Below, in pieces: positions 35,357-44,195 of a stretch of DNA of 64,000 bases. This stretch comes from Hyphomicrobium_A sp964493785 (GTDB lineage Bacteria > Pseudomonadota > Alphaproteobacteria > Rhizobiales > Hyphomicrobiaceae). Every line of letters starts with the position of its first letter. Position 1 is the stretch's first letter. Position numbers and translations under genes: made by a program. Below the pieces are notes generated by a model, which did not search any database, was not told the origin of the DNA, and saw only the letters and a program-made list of their open reading frames with translations. Location: the NCBI GenBank assembly GCA_964493785.1, contig CAZBPM010000001.1:124001-188000 (forward strand), given 5' to 3'.

Positions 35357-35905
35357 ATGTCCCATATCCGCCTGATCGGTCTGTTGCTCCTCGCCGCTTG
35401 TCTCGCCCTCAGTGCGGATGTGACCGAGGCTGCCTCGCTCATCGATGAGTTGAAGCTCGGCGTGCTCTGGCACGACGTGCCGGGGCTGTGGAGCGGGTTC
35501 CAGGCGGAGCAGAACTCAGCCGACATCAACGTGGAGGCACTGCTATCGCCGTCCCTCGCATTTCTTGGCGGTACGATCAGGCCGGCCATCGGTGGGTCCA
35601 TCTCGACCGTCGGTGCGACGAGCGACGCTTACATCGACGCGCGTTGGCAGTACGAGACGCCGAGCGGCATTTTCTTTGGGCTGGGGCTAGGTGCTGCCAT
35701 TCACAACGGCCAACTGAAGCTTGAGGACTGGGACCGCAAGGCGCTGGGATCGCGGGTGCTGTTCCACATACCGGCAGAGGTCGGATACCGCTTCGACGAC
35801 CACAACAGCCTGTCGGTGTACTTCGAGCACATGTCGAACGCCTACACCGTCTCGCCCAACGAGGGGATGGACAGGTTAGGTATCCGCTACGGCTACCGTT
35901 TCTGA
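35357..35905 (+). CDS. PagL-like lipid A 3-O-deacylase (acyloxyacyl hydrolase) family protein
   Basis: The protein is 182 residues from ATG 35357, which gives a signal peptide (LIGLLLLAACLALSADVTEAAS); the open frame extends upstream but lacks a good start. The C-terminal part contains SVYFEHMSNAYTVSPNEGMD, with the HxSN active-site His-Ser of PagL, and ends GIRYGYRF, a beta-barrel C-terminal aromatic residue for outer-membrane insertion. It would trim the 3-position acyl chain of lipid A and change envelope permeability and immune recognition. A GC-rich inverted repeat lies 63 bases downstream. Confidence 0.8.
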   Translation: MSHIRLIGLLLLAACLALSADVTEAASLIDELKLGVLWHDVPGLWSGFQAEQNSADINVEALLSPSLAFLGGTIRPAIGGSISTVGATSDAYIDARWQYETPSGIFFGLGLGAAIHNGQLKLEDWDRKALGSRVLFHIPAEVGYRFDDHNSLSVYFEHMSNAYTVSPNEGMDRLGIRYGYRF

Positions 35906-36275
35906 TCTGAGCTCCGCGCAGGCCCAATAATCTTCCCGCGAACTTCAAGGTCGCTTGCCTAGTTGACGCGCGTCGCAGAGTGGCGGGCGCGACGCGCACG
36001 CAGGCTAGCGGGCGGCCGAGCTCGATCCTGCTGGCGGCGAAAGTATTACCCAGTCGGTTTTTTCAGGTGCCATTTTGGAATACCGATCGGTTTTTGCAGA
36101 AGGCGCAAAGCCGACGAAATCTCGTTGGCATTCGTTTCAATTGTGGGTTCTTCGCGAGCGGAACTTTAGGGGTTCTCAGCCTATGTTTTGCGCATCGGAC
36201 GGTGGTTACGTTCGGGGCGCTTGGGAGACAGGCGTTCGGATGACAGGTGAATTTCTTTGGTGGAGTTGAAACGTC
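35906..36275. other. Intergenic region after the PagL-like gene
   Basis: No convincing gene is seen. At 35968-35997 there is a hairpin with 9-base arms GCGCGTCGC and GCGACGCGC, which could end the PagL-like transcript. From 36040 to 36250 the sequence is relatively A+T-rich and probably holds the promoter for the next small secreted-protein gene. Confidence 0.45.
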
Positions 36276-36569
36276 ATGTCGACCTCTAAGATCATCGCTA
36301 TCATTGCCGCTTCCAGCATGCTGGGCGCGCTCTCTTTCGCTCCGGCTTTCGCCGAGTCGATCCCCCAGGAGGAGATCGATCAGTACAGCGGTTCGTCCAA
36401 GCCTGACGTCGATCCCGGCGCTTCGCGCGGTCCGGATGAGTCGATCGTGAAGCAGGAGCAGAACCAGTTCGGCAACGACCCGGCTGACCTTTCGGAAGAG
36501 CGCCAGGAGCGTGGCGGCAAGTCTCTTCCTGAAATGGAGCAGGAAGGCATTCCTGGCGGCGATCGCTAA
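36276..36569 (+). CDS. Small secreted acidic protein
   Basis: This 97-residue protein has a signal peptide (IIAIIAASSMLGALSFAPAFA, cleavage near FAESI) and an acidic Glu/Gln/Asp-rich mature part with no cysteines and low predicted structure (NQFGNDPADLSEERQERGGK). It is followed by a hairpin terminator. No family is recognised; codon use resembles the flanking genes. Confidence 0.6.
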   Translation: MSTSKIIAIIAASSMLGALSFAPAFAESIPQEEIDQYSGSSKPDVDPGASRGPDESIVKQEQNQFGNDPADLSEERQERGGKSLPEMEQEGIPGGDR

Positions 36570-36878
36570 TATTCGCCGACTTGAGTTGAACGACGACGGC
36601 CGCGGTGGATGCTGACCCCGCGGTCGTTCGTCGTTTTCGCCCTGCATCCTGGTCGCAACGGGGTGTCTTCTCCCCCGGACGGGACAGCGGCCTGAGGGCC
36701 GAACTACCGTTCGGTGCAGCTCCGCGGGGCCCGCGTGCGGCCATCCCGCCGCATGGCCAGCGTTTTTGGGAAAAGTTGGTTTAGGGGCAGCGTTTTGCGC
36801 CTTGCCAGATGCGCCTGCGCCGATTACACCGGCAGCGCTCTTGCTGCCCGCCCCCGGGTGGGGCAGGGCCATCCAATC
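36570..36878. other. Intergenic region before tRNA-Thr
   Basis: No gene is seen apart from the terminator hairpin at 36589. The sequence is GC-rich just upstream of the tRNA gene (CCCGCCCCCGGGTGGGGCAG, 36847-36866), with no clear promoter boxes recognised. Confidence 0.5.
36589..36638 (+). terminator. Rho-independent terminator candidate
   Basis: AACGACGACGGCCGCGG and CCGCGGTCGTTCGTCGTT form a long, nearly perfect stem around GTGGATGCTGACC, followed by a TTTT run. It lies about 20 bases after the stop of the small secreted-protein gene and likely ends its transcript. Confidence 0.75.
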
Positions 36879-36953
<75 letters not shown>

Positions 36954-37139
36954 TCCTCCAGAACACAGAGAATCGTATTCGCGGTCGCCCGCCTGTGCCG
37001 GCGTCGTCGCGGGAAGCTTAGTTTTTAGTTGCGCACCAAGATATTCATTTGCGGTGCAACTGTTCTGCACAAGTAAATCACAGGCTGCAGTTGAGCGAGT
37101 CAGACAGCGTTCCTAAGGCTGGTTGGACGCGGGGGACTC

Positions 37140-38462
37140 ATGCAGCAGAAAAAAAAATTCGCCTGGTCGCATGGAATTGACGGCCGCTGCGCGGGTGCCG
37201 TAGCGGCTCTTGCACTGGCGGTATCGGCTCAGGGCGCGGCCGCTGGCGGGTTCGGAATCGAGCAGTCGGCCTACTATCAGGGCATGTCGTTTGCGGGCGC
37301 CGCCGCCGGTGGGCCGAGCTTGACGTCCCTTGCCTGGAATCCCGCCACAGCCAATTTCGCAGGTGCAGGGCTGTCCTTCGAGTCGAGCTTCTCCGTGGTG
37401 TTGATGTCGGCGGAGTTGACCGTTACGAACCCGCAGGACCAGCTCGTGGGCGGGGTTCCGGACACCGATATCGGTCGCAACGCCATCGTGGGGGCGAGCT
37501 TCGCCACCTGGCGGGTCGACAGCAAGACGGTGCTGGCGCTTAGTCTAACGTCGCCGTTCGGGCTCGGGACCAAGGTCCAGGATTCCGATTGGGTCGGGCG
37601 CTACCAGGGTCTCACCACGGAGGTCTTCGGCCTCAACGCGGCGCCGATCATCTCGTATGAGATCGCTCCAGGCCTGAGCATTGCAGCGGGACTGCAGGTC
37701 GATTTCTTCAACCTCAAACGTCAGACAGCGGACACGCCGTTCGGCACTGCTATTCTTCGCGGCGACGACTACGGAATCGGTTACGTCGCGGGCATCAATT
37801 ATGCGCCGTCGTCGTGGACGTCGATCGGCCTGGGCTTCCGCTCGGCGATCGATCACACCGTCGAGGGTCATCTGACGCTTTCGGGACTCGACGAGGCGCC
37901 GATCAAGGCTTCGCTCACGCTACCCGAGATGCTCTCGCTCGGTATCCGGCAGTCGATATCGCCCACGACGCGTGTCCTGGCTGAGGTTGAGTGGGTGAAC
38001 TGGAGCCGGTTCGGCAATATACCGATTGAGCTGCAGGGGGCGTTCCTCGGCACGCCCGCGGGAGCCACGGCGTCGAACCTGGAATTCAACTGGCGCGACG
38101 GCTGGCTTTTCGCGCTCGGCGGCGAATACGACTGGTCGCAGTCGCTGACGTTGAGAACGGGTGTCGCGTACGAGATTTCGCCCGTCGATGGGCCGAAGAC
38201 GAGACTGGTGCAAGATCCGGATAGCAACCGCGTGTGGGCCAGCCTTGGCGCGTCCTACATGATCAGCCCGAGCACGCGGTGGGACTTCTCGTACAGCCAC
38301 GTCTTCTTCGAGCCGAACGCGCCCTTCGACCGAGTTGGGGCCTCGACGCAGTTTGCGACGCCGCCTTTGCTCGGAACGGCCGACGTCAGCATGGACATCC
38401 TGTCGTTCGGCATAAAGACCACCTGGGGCGGAGCCGAGCCAGCCCCCGTCGCCATGAAATAG
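37140..38462 (+). CDS. FadL/OmpP1/TodX family outer-membrane hydrocarbon transport protein
   Basis: This 440-residue protein has a signal peptide (CAGAVAALALAVSAQGAAA), then GGFGIEQSAYYQGMSFAGAAA, the FadL N-terminal hatch region. SLAWNPATANFAGAG (usual NPA motif) follows, and beta strands alternate through to a C-terminal TTWGGA region. FadL-family porins pass long-chain fatty acids or aromatic hydrocarbons across the outer membrane. The final residue is not the typical Phe, which is seen in some members. It lies downstream of tRNA-Thr and is probably monocistronic. Confidence 0.87.
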   Translation: MQQKKKFAWSHGIDGRCAGAVAALALAVSAQGAAAGGFGIEQSAYYQGMSFAGAAAGGPSLTSLAWNPATANFAGAGLSFESSFSVVLMSAELTVTNPQDQLVGGVPDTDIGRNAIVGASFATWRVDSKTVLALSLTSPFGLGTKVQDSDWVGRYQGLTTEVFGLNAAPIISYEIAPGLSIAAGLQVDFFNLKRQTADTPFGTAILRGDDYGIGYVAGINYAPSSWTSIGLGFRSAIDHTVEGHLTLSGLDEAPIKASLTLPEMLSLGIRQSISPTTRVLAEVEWVNWSRFGNIPIELQGAFLGTPAGATASNLEFNWRDGWLFALGGEYDWSQSLTLRTGVAYEISPVDGPKTRLVQDPDSNRVWASLGASYMISPSTRWDFSYSHVFFEPNAPFDRVGASTQFATPPLLGTADVSMDILSFGIKTTWGGAEPAPVAMK

Positions 38463-38555
38463 CCTCGCGTGTCCGACTGGATTTGCATCGGATCGGGTTG
38501 CTATCGTCGTGGCCCGGACACGGCCGCTCGGATTAGGGCATAATAGGTTATCGAC

Positions 38556-38720
38556 ATGGCAGGGAAGACGCCCCAGGAGGCACGCGCTGCGCGGCTTGAG
38601 GCGGAGCTGCGGGCCAACTTGAAGAAGCGCAAAGAGCAATCGCGTGCGCGGACCCGGGGCACGTCGAACGGCAAGGACGGGAACGCCGTTGCAAATGATG
38701 CCGGGGACGTTGGCGAATAA
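38556..38720 (+). CDS. Small conserved hypothetical protein (54 aa)
   Basis: The 54-codon frame starts ATGGCAGGGAAGACG and ends TAA at 38720. Its product begins MAGKTPQEARAARLEAELRA, with a basic helical segment NLKKRKEQSRAR and an acidic tail. I recall short proteins of this kind near murA in Rhizobiales. It lies only 3 bases from the end of the convergent secreted-protein gene. The coding potential rests on length, helix and position only. Confidence 0.5.
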   Translation: MAGKTPQEARAARLEAELRANLKKRKEQSRARTRGTSNGKDGNAVANDAGDVGE

Positions 38721-38723
38721 CGC

Positions 38724-39293
38724 TCAGTCTACCTGGCGGATTGCAATCTTGATGCTGTTGGCGGGAGCGCCACTGATCTGCAGCAAGACGGGGGCATCGC
38801 CGACCTTGAAGCGAACGCTCTTGCGCAGACCGGAGCATCCCTTCACTCCAGAATGATCTGTGGCGTCGAGGGCAGCGCCGCGCTGGACGATATCGATCCA
38901 GCCTTCGCCAGAAAGCGTCACCTGGTATTGTCCAGGCTTGCCGGGAGCTGCGAATGCAACGAGGCCGCCAAACCGCGGCTCGTCGGATGGTTTCTTCTTT
39001 TCGGGCGCCAGGGTGTAAGCGACGGCTGCATCCGGCAGCAGAGCGAGCGAGAAGGCCTGCTCCTTCCAGGCGCCGCGGGCAGCGCCGGAGGCGACAGTTT
39101 CGAGGCCGGCGTCCTCAAACGCTTTGCGTTCGTGTTCCAATGGCCACTTGAAGGATGCGCAGCCCGTGCCCATGCCGCTCGACGGAGAACTGTTCGGCGG
39201 TGCTTCCTCGGCTGCCGCCGACAGCGGTGCTGCGAGAGCCAGGATCAGGGCAACGGCGCATGTTCCTCGGGCGAGCTTCTGCAGTGACAACAT
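38724..39293 (-). CDS. Secreted protein of unknown function
   Basis: The protein is 189 residues from the ATG at 39293 (GAGG upstream). A signal peptide (CAVALILALAAPLSAAA) leads to a mature part beginning CASFKWPLEHERKAFED near residue 45, with AFSLALLPDAAVAYTLAPEKKKPSDEPRFGG and GWIDIVQRGAALDAT later. It looks like a single beta-rich domain with two cysteines. I recognise no family or active site. Confidence 0.62.
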   Translation of the reverse strand: MLSLQKLARGTCAVALILALAAPLSAAAEEAPPNSSPSSGMGTGCASFKWPLEHERKAFEDAGLETVASGAARGAWKEQAFSLALLPDAAVAYTLAPEKKKPSDEPRFGGLVAFAAPGKPGQYQVTLSGEGWIDIVQRGAALDATDHSGVKGCSGLRKSVRFKVGDAPVLLQISGAPANSIKIAIRQVD

Positions 39294-39457
39294 CTGGAGG
39301 CCTCGTGTTCGTTTCGGATCCCGACACGCCGTGCAGGGGTCCCTCACGCCGCTATATATCAAAAATTATAGCGATGTAGAAAATTCATCACTCCTGCGTC
39401 ACGTCGCCGTTTCGGAGCTGGCCTGATATAGTCGGGCGGGCGAGAGGGAGGAGCGCT

Positions 39458-39874
39458 TTGAGCGAAGCATCGGCCAAGACAAAGCGTGCAAGCGCCAAGA
39501 CTGTCGCGCCCAAGGGCAAGCGGAAGTCGGAACGGGCATTCCCGCGCGTGCGCATTCGCATCGGCGACGAGATGGTGCTGGGTCCGGGCAAGGTGGATCT
39601 GCTGGAATCTATAGGCCGGACGGGATCGATATCTGCGGCGGGACGCGAACTCGGCATGTCGTATCGGCGTGCGTGGCTGCTGGCCGACGCGCTCAATCAT
39701 ATGTTTCCCGAACCCCTCGTGACGGCGTCGCCCGGTGGATCGCGGGGCGGGGGTGCTAAGCTGACGGATTACGGGCGCGGTGTCGCAGCCGCCTATCGGC
39801 GCGTCGAGAAGCGCGCGCGGGCAGCGATGCGAGAGGAGATGGCGGCGTTCAACGTCGTCGTGGACCAGGACTAG
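39458..39874 (+). CDS. ModE-like winged-helix regulator (LysR-type N-terminal domain)
   Basis: This 138-residue protein starts at TTG 39458 with GGGAGGAG just upstream. After a basic N-terminal tail it has LGPGKVDLLESIGRTGSISAAGRELGMSYRRAWLLADAL near residues 45-83, the ModE/LysR winged-helix. GGSRGGGAKLTDYG follows, as in the ModE N-terminal domain. It lacks the C-terminal molybdate-binding TOBE domains of full ModE. Such short forms regulate molybdate transport genes or other targets. No molybdate gene is next to it. Confidence 0.85.
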   Translation: MSEASAKTKRASAKTVAPKGKRKSERAFPRVRIRIGDEMVLGPGKVDLLESIGRTGSISAAGRELGMSYRRAWLLADALNHMFPEPLVTASPGGSRGGGAKLTDYGRGVAAAYRRVEKRARAAMREEMAAFNVVVDQD

Positions 39875-40096
39875 TCAGTGGCTCTACCCCTATAATTCGT
39901 TATGAGCCGAACTGTTGCGAGATCGGCCCGGTGAGTGCGGCGTTAACCGTGCAAAGATATCGGCGCGCTAACGTCCGAGGCCGCAACGCGCTGCATCGGC
40001 GGCCGGCAATTCCGTCACACTTGCTGGCGGAGCCGCGAAGCGCTTAATCATTCGTTTGAGGTTGCCGGTACCTGCCGGCGCATGAGGGGCTATCGA

Positions 40097-41389
40097 ATGG
40101 ATCGCATCAGGATCGTCGGCGGCGGAAAGCTCAATGGCAGCATTCCGATCTCCGGCGCGAAGAACGCTGCACTCCCGCTGATGATCGCGACCCTGCTGAC
40201 GGCCGACCGGCTGACGCTGAAAAACGTGCCCAATCTCGCAGACGTCAATCTGCTCGCACGGATACTGCGCAACCACGGTGTCGATCTTGCCGTCGACGGC
40301 AAGCGCCCCGGCCCGGCACAGCATATCGGCGAAACTTTCCATCTTTCGGCGCGCGACATCGTCGATACGGTTGCCCCCTATGAGATGGTCTCGCGCATGC
40401 GTGCCAGCTTCTGGGTGCTGGGGCCGTTGCTGGCCCGCTGCGGCCAGGCGAAGGTGTCGCTGCCGGGTGGCTGTGCCATCGGCACGCGCCCGGTGGATCT
40501 GCATCTTTCAGGCTTGAAGGAGCTCGGCGCAGAGATCGACATCGAGGCCGGCTACGTCATCGCCAAGGCCAAGGGCGGATATCTGCGCGGCGGCAAGGTG
40601 GTTTTTCCGAAGGTGTCGGTCGGCGCAACGCATAACGTGCTGCTGGCGTCGGCGCTGGCGCGTGGCGAGACGGTGATCGAGAACGCGGCACGCGAGCCAG
40701 AGATCGGCGACGTTGCGGAATGCCTCGTCAAGATGGGCGCCAAGATCGAGGGCATTGGTACGTCGACGCTGCGCATTCAGGGCGCGGACCGGCTCGAGGG
40801 CGCGGTGCACTCGGTGCTTGCCGATCGCATCGAGACCGGCACGTTCGCGATGGCGGTCGCGGCAACGGGTGGCGACGTTACGCTGGAAGGCGCGCGTCCG
40901 GAGCTGCTGAAGACGGCACTCGACACGCTGGCAAAGACAGGTGTTGAGATCCTGGAGACCAACAGCGGCATCCGCATCAAGCGCAACGGGCACGGCATCG
41001 AGCCGGTGTCGGTCGAGACGCAGCCATTCCCGGGCTTCCCCACCGATTTGCAGGCGCAGTTCATGGCGCTGATGACGATGGCGAAGGGTACCAGCGTCAT
41101 CCGCGAGACGATCTTCGAGAACCGCTTCATGCACGTGCAGGAGCTGGCGCGGCTCGGCGCCGACATCCAGCTTCACGGCGATACGGCGACGATCAAGGGC
41201 GTCAAGGGACTAACCGGCGCGCCGGTGATGGCGACCGACCTGCGCGCTTCGGTGTCGCTGGTCATTGCCGCTCTGATGGCCGAGGGCGAGACTATGATCA
41301 ATCGCGTCTACCACCTCGATCGCGGCTTCGAGCAACTCGAGCAGAAGCTGTCGCGTTGCGGTGCGCAGATCGAACGATTGACTGGTTGA
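40097..41389 (+). CDS. murA: UDP-N-acetylglucosamine 1-carboxyvinyltransferase MurA
   Basis: The protein is 430 residues from ATG 40097, with GAGGGGC upstream; an ATG at 40082 is less likely. It has SGAKNAALPLMIATLLT near residues 17-34 with the catalytic Lys-Asn, and GGCAIGTRPVDLHL near 115-128, which carries the PEP-binding Cys that fosfomycin blocks. The C-terminal part has FPTDLQAQFMALMT and ENRFMHVQELARLGADI. It makes the first dedicated step of peptidoglycan synthesis. Length and motifs are normal. Confidence 0.96.
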   Translation: MDRIRIVGGGKLNGSIPISGAKNAALPLMIATLLTADRLTLKNVPNLADVNLLARILRNHGVDLAVDGKRPGPAQHIGETFHLSARDIVDTVAPYEMVSRMRASFWVLGPLLARCGQAKVSLPGGCAIGTRPVDLHLSGLKELGAEIDIEAGYVIAKAKGGYLRGGKVVFPKVSVGATHNVLLASALARGETVIENAAREPEIGDVAECLVKMGAKIEGIGTSTLRIQGADRLEGAVHSVLADRIETGTFAMAVAATGGDVTLEGARPELLKTALDTLAKTGVEILETNSGIRIKRNGHGIEPVSVETQPFPGFPTDLQAQFMALMTMAKGTSVIRETIFENRFMHVQELARLGADIQLHGDTATIKGVKGLTGAPVMATDLRASVSLVIAALMAEGETMINRVYHLDRGFEQLEQKLSRCGAQIERLTG

Positions 41390-41418
41390 GAGCTGGCGAC
41401 ACTACCGCCGATAAGTCT

Positions 41419-41483
41419 GGGCTGACACGAGCTGAGGGAAGCTTTGTGTGCGGCGAGCGTTGCGCGAGCGGATGGCTCGCGCG
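41419..41483 (+). repeat. Dispersed intergenic repeat, copy C
   Basis: It starts GGGCTGACACGAGCTGAGGG and continues AAGCTTTGTGTGCGGC, GCGCGAGCGGATGGC and TCGCGCG. It aligns with copies at 13841 and 18043. It starts 30 bases after the murA stop. The three copies differ by substitutions and short indels, so they are old. Confidence 0.6.
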
Positions 41484-41587
41484 TTTTCTTTGCGCTGCCG
41501 ATTCACGCCCTCACTGATAGGCGCTGGGCCGATCGGGGCGCGGGGCGTGCCGCGGGGAACAGCGGGCGCGAGTTGGCTCGACTAAAC

Positions 41588-41617
41588 CTCCATCGACGCA
41601 ACAACGCATCGATGGAG
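41588..41617 (+). promoter_or_regulatory. Hairpin covering the ribosome-binding site of the next small gene
   Basis: Arms CTCCATCGACGC and GCATCGATGGAG pair over 12 bases with one mismatch around an AACAAC loop. The right arm includes GGAG at 41614-41617, five bases before ATG 41623, so the stem would hide the ribosome-binding site. This could repress translation until melting, cleavage or protein binding. Confidence 0.45.
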
Positions 41618-41622
41618 TGCCC

Positions 41623-41883
41623 ATGAAAATCTTCCTGACCGCTGCACTCGCAGCTGCCGTCCTGACTTGGGTCGGGGCGTCCGTCGTACTCGCCAAGGGC
41701 GGGGGCAAAGAATTCTTATCGCAGGATTACCAGTTCAATCAGCCGATGAAGGGCTACGAGGGGCAGGCGGGTAACTATTACTGCTCGTACCAGCGGCTGC
41801 CGAATCGTATCTGCACCACGGACGGCGCCGGCAACGAGCGCTGCAAGGTGAAGGGCTGGACGCTGCGCCAGTACTGCTACTGA
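41623..41883 (+). CDS. Small secreted cysteine-containing protein
   Basis: The protein is 86 residues from ATG 41623 (GGAG upstream, inside a hairpin). The N-terminal hydrophobic stretch (AALAAAVLTWVGASVVLA) ends near AKGGG and is probably a signal peptide. The mature part has YYCSYQRLPNRICTTDGAGNERCKVKGWTLRQYCY (split here: YYCSYQRLPNRIC near 53 and CKVKGWTLRQYCY near 74), giving four cysteines, perhaps two disulfides. No family is recognised. It lies downstream of murA. Confidence 0.62.
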   Translation: MKIFLTAALAAAVLTWVGASVVLAKGGGKEFLSQDYQFNQPMKGYEGQAGNYYCSYQRLPNRICTTDGAGNERCKVKGWTLRQYCY

Positions 41884-42092
41884 AACGCGTTCTACGGCTG
41901 GTCGGGGCCTTGCTCCGTCGCTCCGGCCAAACGCTGGAAAAGTGGGCTCTGATCGAAGTCGGGGCCTGCTTTTTTGGAGCGCCCACCGTTTTGGCCAAAT
42001 CGCATGATTGTCTCAGACGGAACAGCTGGTCCCGCTCCGTTCGAGTAGCTGTTAGCCGACGACCGGCAAATCTGGCTACGAGCAAAGACAGA

Positions 42093-42239
42093 ATGCAGAC
42101 GCAGATACTCAAGGTTGCCATGATGGCCGCGCTTTTGGCCTGTGCCGTGGGCATCGCCGCGTTTGCCCGCGCTGCGTACGACTACCAGCCGCGCAAGGCT
42201 GCCGATGTTTCCCCCGCAATGGGCTATCAGGCCCGCTAA
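42093..42239 (+). CDS. Possible small membrane or secreted peptide (48 aa)
   Basis: The short frame from ATG 42093 encodes a hydrophobic segment (VAMMAALLACAVGIAAFARAA) and a 20-residue tail. It has a signal-peptide-like shape but no strong ribosome-binding site. The frame is open further upstream (from about 41910), so it may be chance. Confidence 0.3.
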   Translation: MQTQILKVAMMAALLACAVGIAAFARAAYDYQPRKAADVSPAMGYQAR

Positions 42240-42401
42240 CGCCTGCGCCACGTCCCTTAGCCGCTGTTCGGCCGCCGCCCTGTGCGGTTGTAGCCGACAT
42301 CACCGCCGGCCCGGCCGGTTGCGCGCCTAGGGCTGCGCCGCTATCACCTTCTATGTAGGTTTGGGGCTGCAATGGGCCCCGGAGGCCTTTGGGACGCCGG
42401 C

Positions 42402-42842
42402 ATGGAAGATTTGAAGCTGATCGCGCTCGATCCGGAGGACCTGCAGGTGCTGTCGTGCCATCTGCAGGACGCGGTCATGCGCGTCGGCGACATGGCCTAT
42501 CTCAAAGCAGAAATGAGGTTCGCGGCGCTTCTCAACCGCTTCGACTGGGAGGGATCGGTCAAGCACGCTGACCGGGACTTGCAGCGTCGCCGGGCGGGGT
42601 TGCGGTTCGAGCGGGTCAAGGCGGCCAGAGTGCAGGGGCTGGACCTCAACCAGAAGGACCAGGCGCTGTCGCTGCTGGCCGTGACATTCGAGCCCGGTGA
42701 CGAGCCATCCGGCGCGGTAACGCTGCACTTTGCCGGCGGGGCGGCGGTGCGCCTCGAGGTCGAGTGCATCGAGACCGAGCTTCGCGATCTTGGCGCCGCA
42801 TGGGGTGCGCGCACCAAGCCCGTGCACACGATAGACGACTAG
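42402..42842 (+). CDS. DUF2948 family protein
   Basis: The protein is 146 residues from ATG 42402 (MEDLKLIALDPEDLQVLS). It has HLQDAVMRVGDMAYLKAEMRFAALLNRFDWE near residues 20-50, the strongest match to DUF2948, and ECIETELRDLGAAWGA near the C-terminus. The family is limited mostly to alphaproteobacteria and usually precedes hisD, as here. Its function is unknown. An earlier in-frame ATG at 42372 adds ten residues. Confidence 0.87.
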   Translation: MEDLKLIALDPEDLQVLSCHLQDAVMRVGDMAYLKAEMRFAALLNRFDWEGSVKHADRDLQRRRAGLRFERVKAARVQGLDLNQKDQALSLLAVTFEPGDEPSGAVTLHFAGGAAVRLEVECIETELRDLGAAWGARTKPVHTIDD

Positions 42843-42884
42843 GCGACAATTCCTCCAGGAGACGGCCCTGCGGCCGATGACGAT

Positions 42885-44195
42885 ATGCCCAAGCGGCTGC
42901 AGACGCGCGATCCTCATTTTGAATCGGCCTTCGTGGCGTTCCTCGGGGAGAAGCGTGAAGCTTCGCAGGACGTCGGCGATGCCGTTGCCGCGATCCTTGC
43001 CGACGTGCGCGCGCGTGGTGACGCAGCGCTGATAGAGCTGTCAAAGAAGTTCGACCGGGTCGATCTCGACAAGCTAGGGATCAGGGTCAGCAAGGCAGAG
43101 GTTGAAAGCGCGCGTGCCGCTTGCAGCACGGAGACGCTGGAGGCGCTTCAGATCGCCGCCGACCGCATCGCCGAGCATCACGAGCGCCAGTTGCCGGTCA
43201 ACGAGCGCTACACCGATGCGCTGGGCGTCGAGCTCGGCTGGCGGTGGACGGCAGTTGAATCGGTCGGGCTCTATGTGCCCGGCGGTTTGGCATCGTACCC
43301 GAGCTCGGTGCTGATGAATGCCATCCCGGCGAAGGTCGCCGGCGTGCCGCGCATCGTCATGGTCGTGCCGTCGCCGAACGGTGAGCTGAATCCGCTGGTA
43401 CTCGCTGCGGCGGAGCTTGCCGGCGTCGAGGAAATCTATCGCATTGGCGGTGCCCAGGCTGTTGGCGCGCTCGCCTATGGCACCGAAACAATCTCTCCGG
43501 TGGTGAAGATCGTTGGCCCGGGTAACGCCTACGTCGCTGCTGCCAAGCGGCTGGTGTTCGGCACGGTCGGCATCGACAGCATCGCGGGGCCGTCCGAGGT
43601 GCTGGTGATCGCCGACAAGCACAACAATCCGGAGTGGATTGCCGCAGACCTGCTGGCGCAGGCCGAGCACGATACCGCCGCGCAGTCGATCCTGATGACG
43701 GATGATGTCGAGTTCGGAAGGTCGGTCGAGGCGGCGGTGGCGCGGCAGCTCAAGACGCTGCCGCGGGGCAATATCGCGGGTGAGAGCTGGAACGTGTTCG
43801 GTGCGATCATCGAGCTGCAATCGCTCGAAGAGGCACCGGCGCTGGCGGATCGGATTGCGGCCGAGCATCTGGAGATCGCGACGCAGGACGCAGAAGCCCT
43901 GAGCGAGCGCATACGTAATGCTGGCGCCATCTTCCTGGGGTCGCAGACGCCGGAGATGATCGGCGACTACATCGCGGGATCGAACCACGTTCTGCCGACG
44001 TCGCGTACGGCGCGGTTCTCATCGGGCCTCGGGGTTCTGGATTTCATGAAGCGCACCTCACTTCTCAAGCTCGACAGCAAGGCTCTCGCGGCACTGGCGG
44101 CTCCGGCGATGGCGCTGGCGCGCGCAGAAGGTCTCGAGGCGCACCGGCTGTCTGCGGAGATCCGGCTCGCGCCGCATACCGGGCGATCGTCATGA
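42885..44195 (+). CDS. hisD: Histidinol dehydrogenase
   Basis: This 436-residue protein has VGLYVPGGLASYPSSVLMNAIPAK near residues 127-150 (typical NAD-binding and substrate loop), GPGNAYVAAAKRLVFG near 207, GPSEVLVIAD near 231 and LAQAEHDTAAQSILMT near 255, containing the zinc and catalytic Gln/His region. It oxidises histidinol to histidine in two steps. The gene order DUF2948-hisD-UPF0262 is typical for Rhizobiales. The 3' end overlaps UPF0262 by 4 bases. Confidence 0.95.
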   Translation: MPKRLQTRDPHFESAFVAFLGEKREASQDVGDAVAAILADVRARGDAALIELSKKFDRVDLDKLGIRVSKAEVESARAACSTETLEALQIAADRIAEHHERQLPVNERYTDALGVELGWRWTAVESVGLYVPGGLASYPSSVLMNAIPAKVAGVPRIVMVVPSPNGELNPLVLAAAELAGVEEIYRIGGAQAVGALAYGTETISPVVKIVGPGNAYVAAAKRLVFGTVGIDSIAGPSEVLVIADKHNNPEWIAADLLAQAEHDTAAQSILMTDDVEFGRSVEAAVARQLKTLPRGNIAGESWNVFGAIIELQSLEEAPALADRIAAEHLEIATQDAEALSERIRNAGAIFLGSQTPEMIGDYIAGSNHVLPTSRTARFSSGLGVLDFMKRTSLLKLDSKALAALAAPAMALARAEGLEAHRLSAEIRLAPHTGRSS

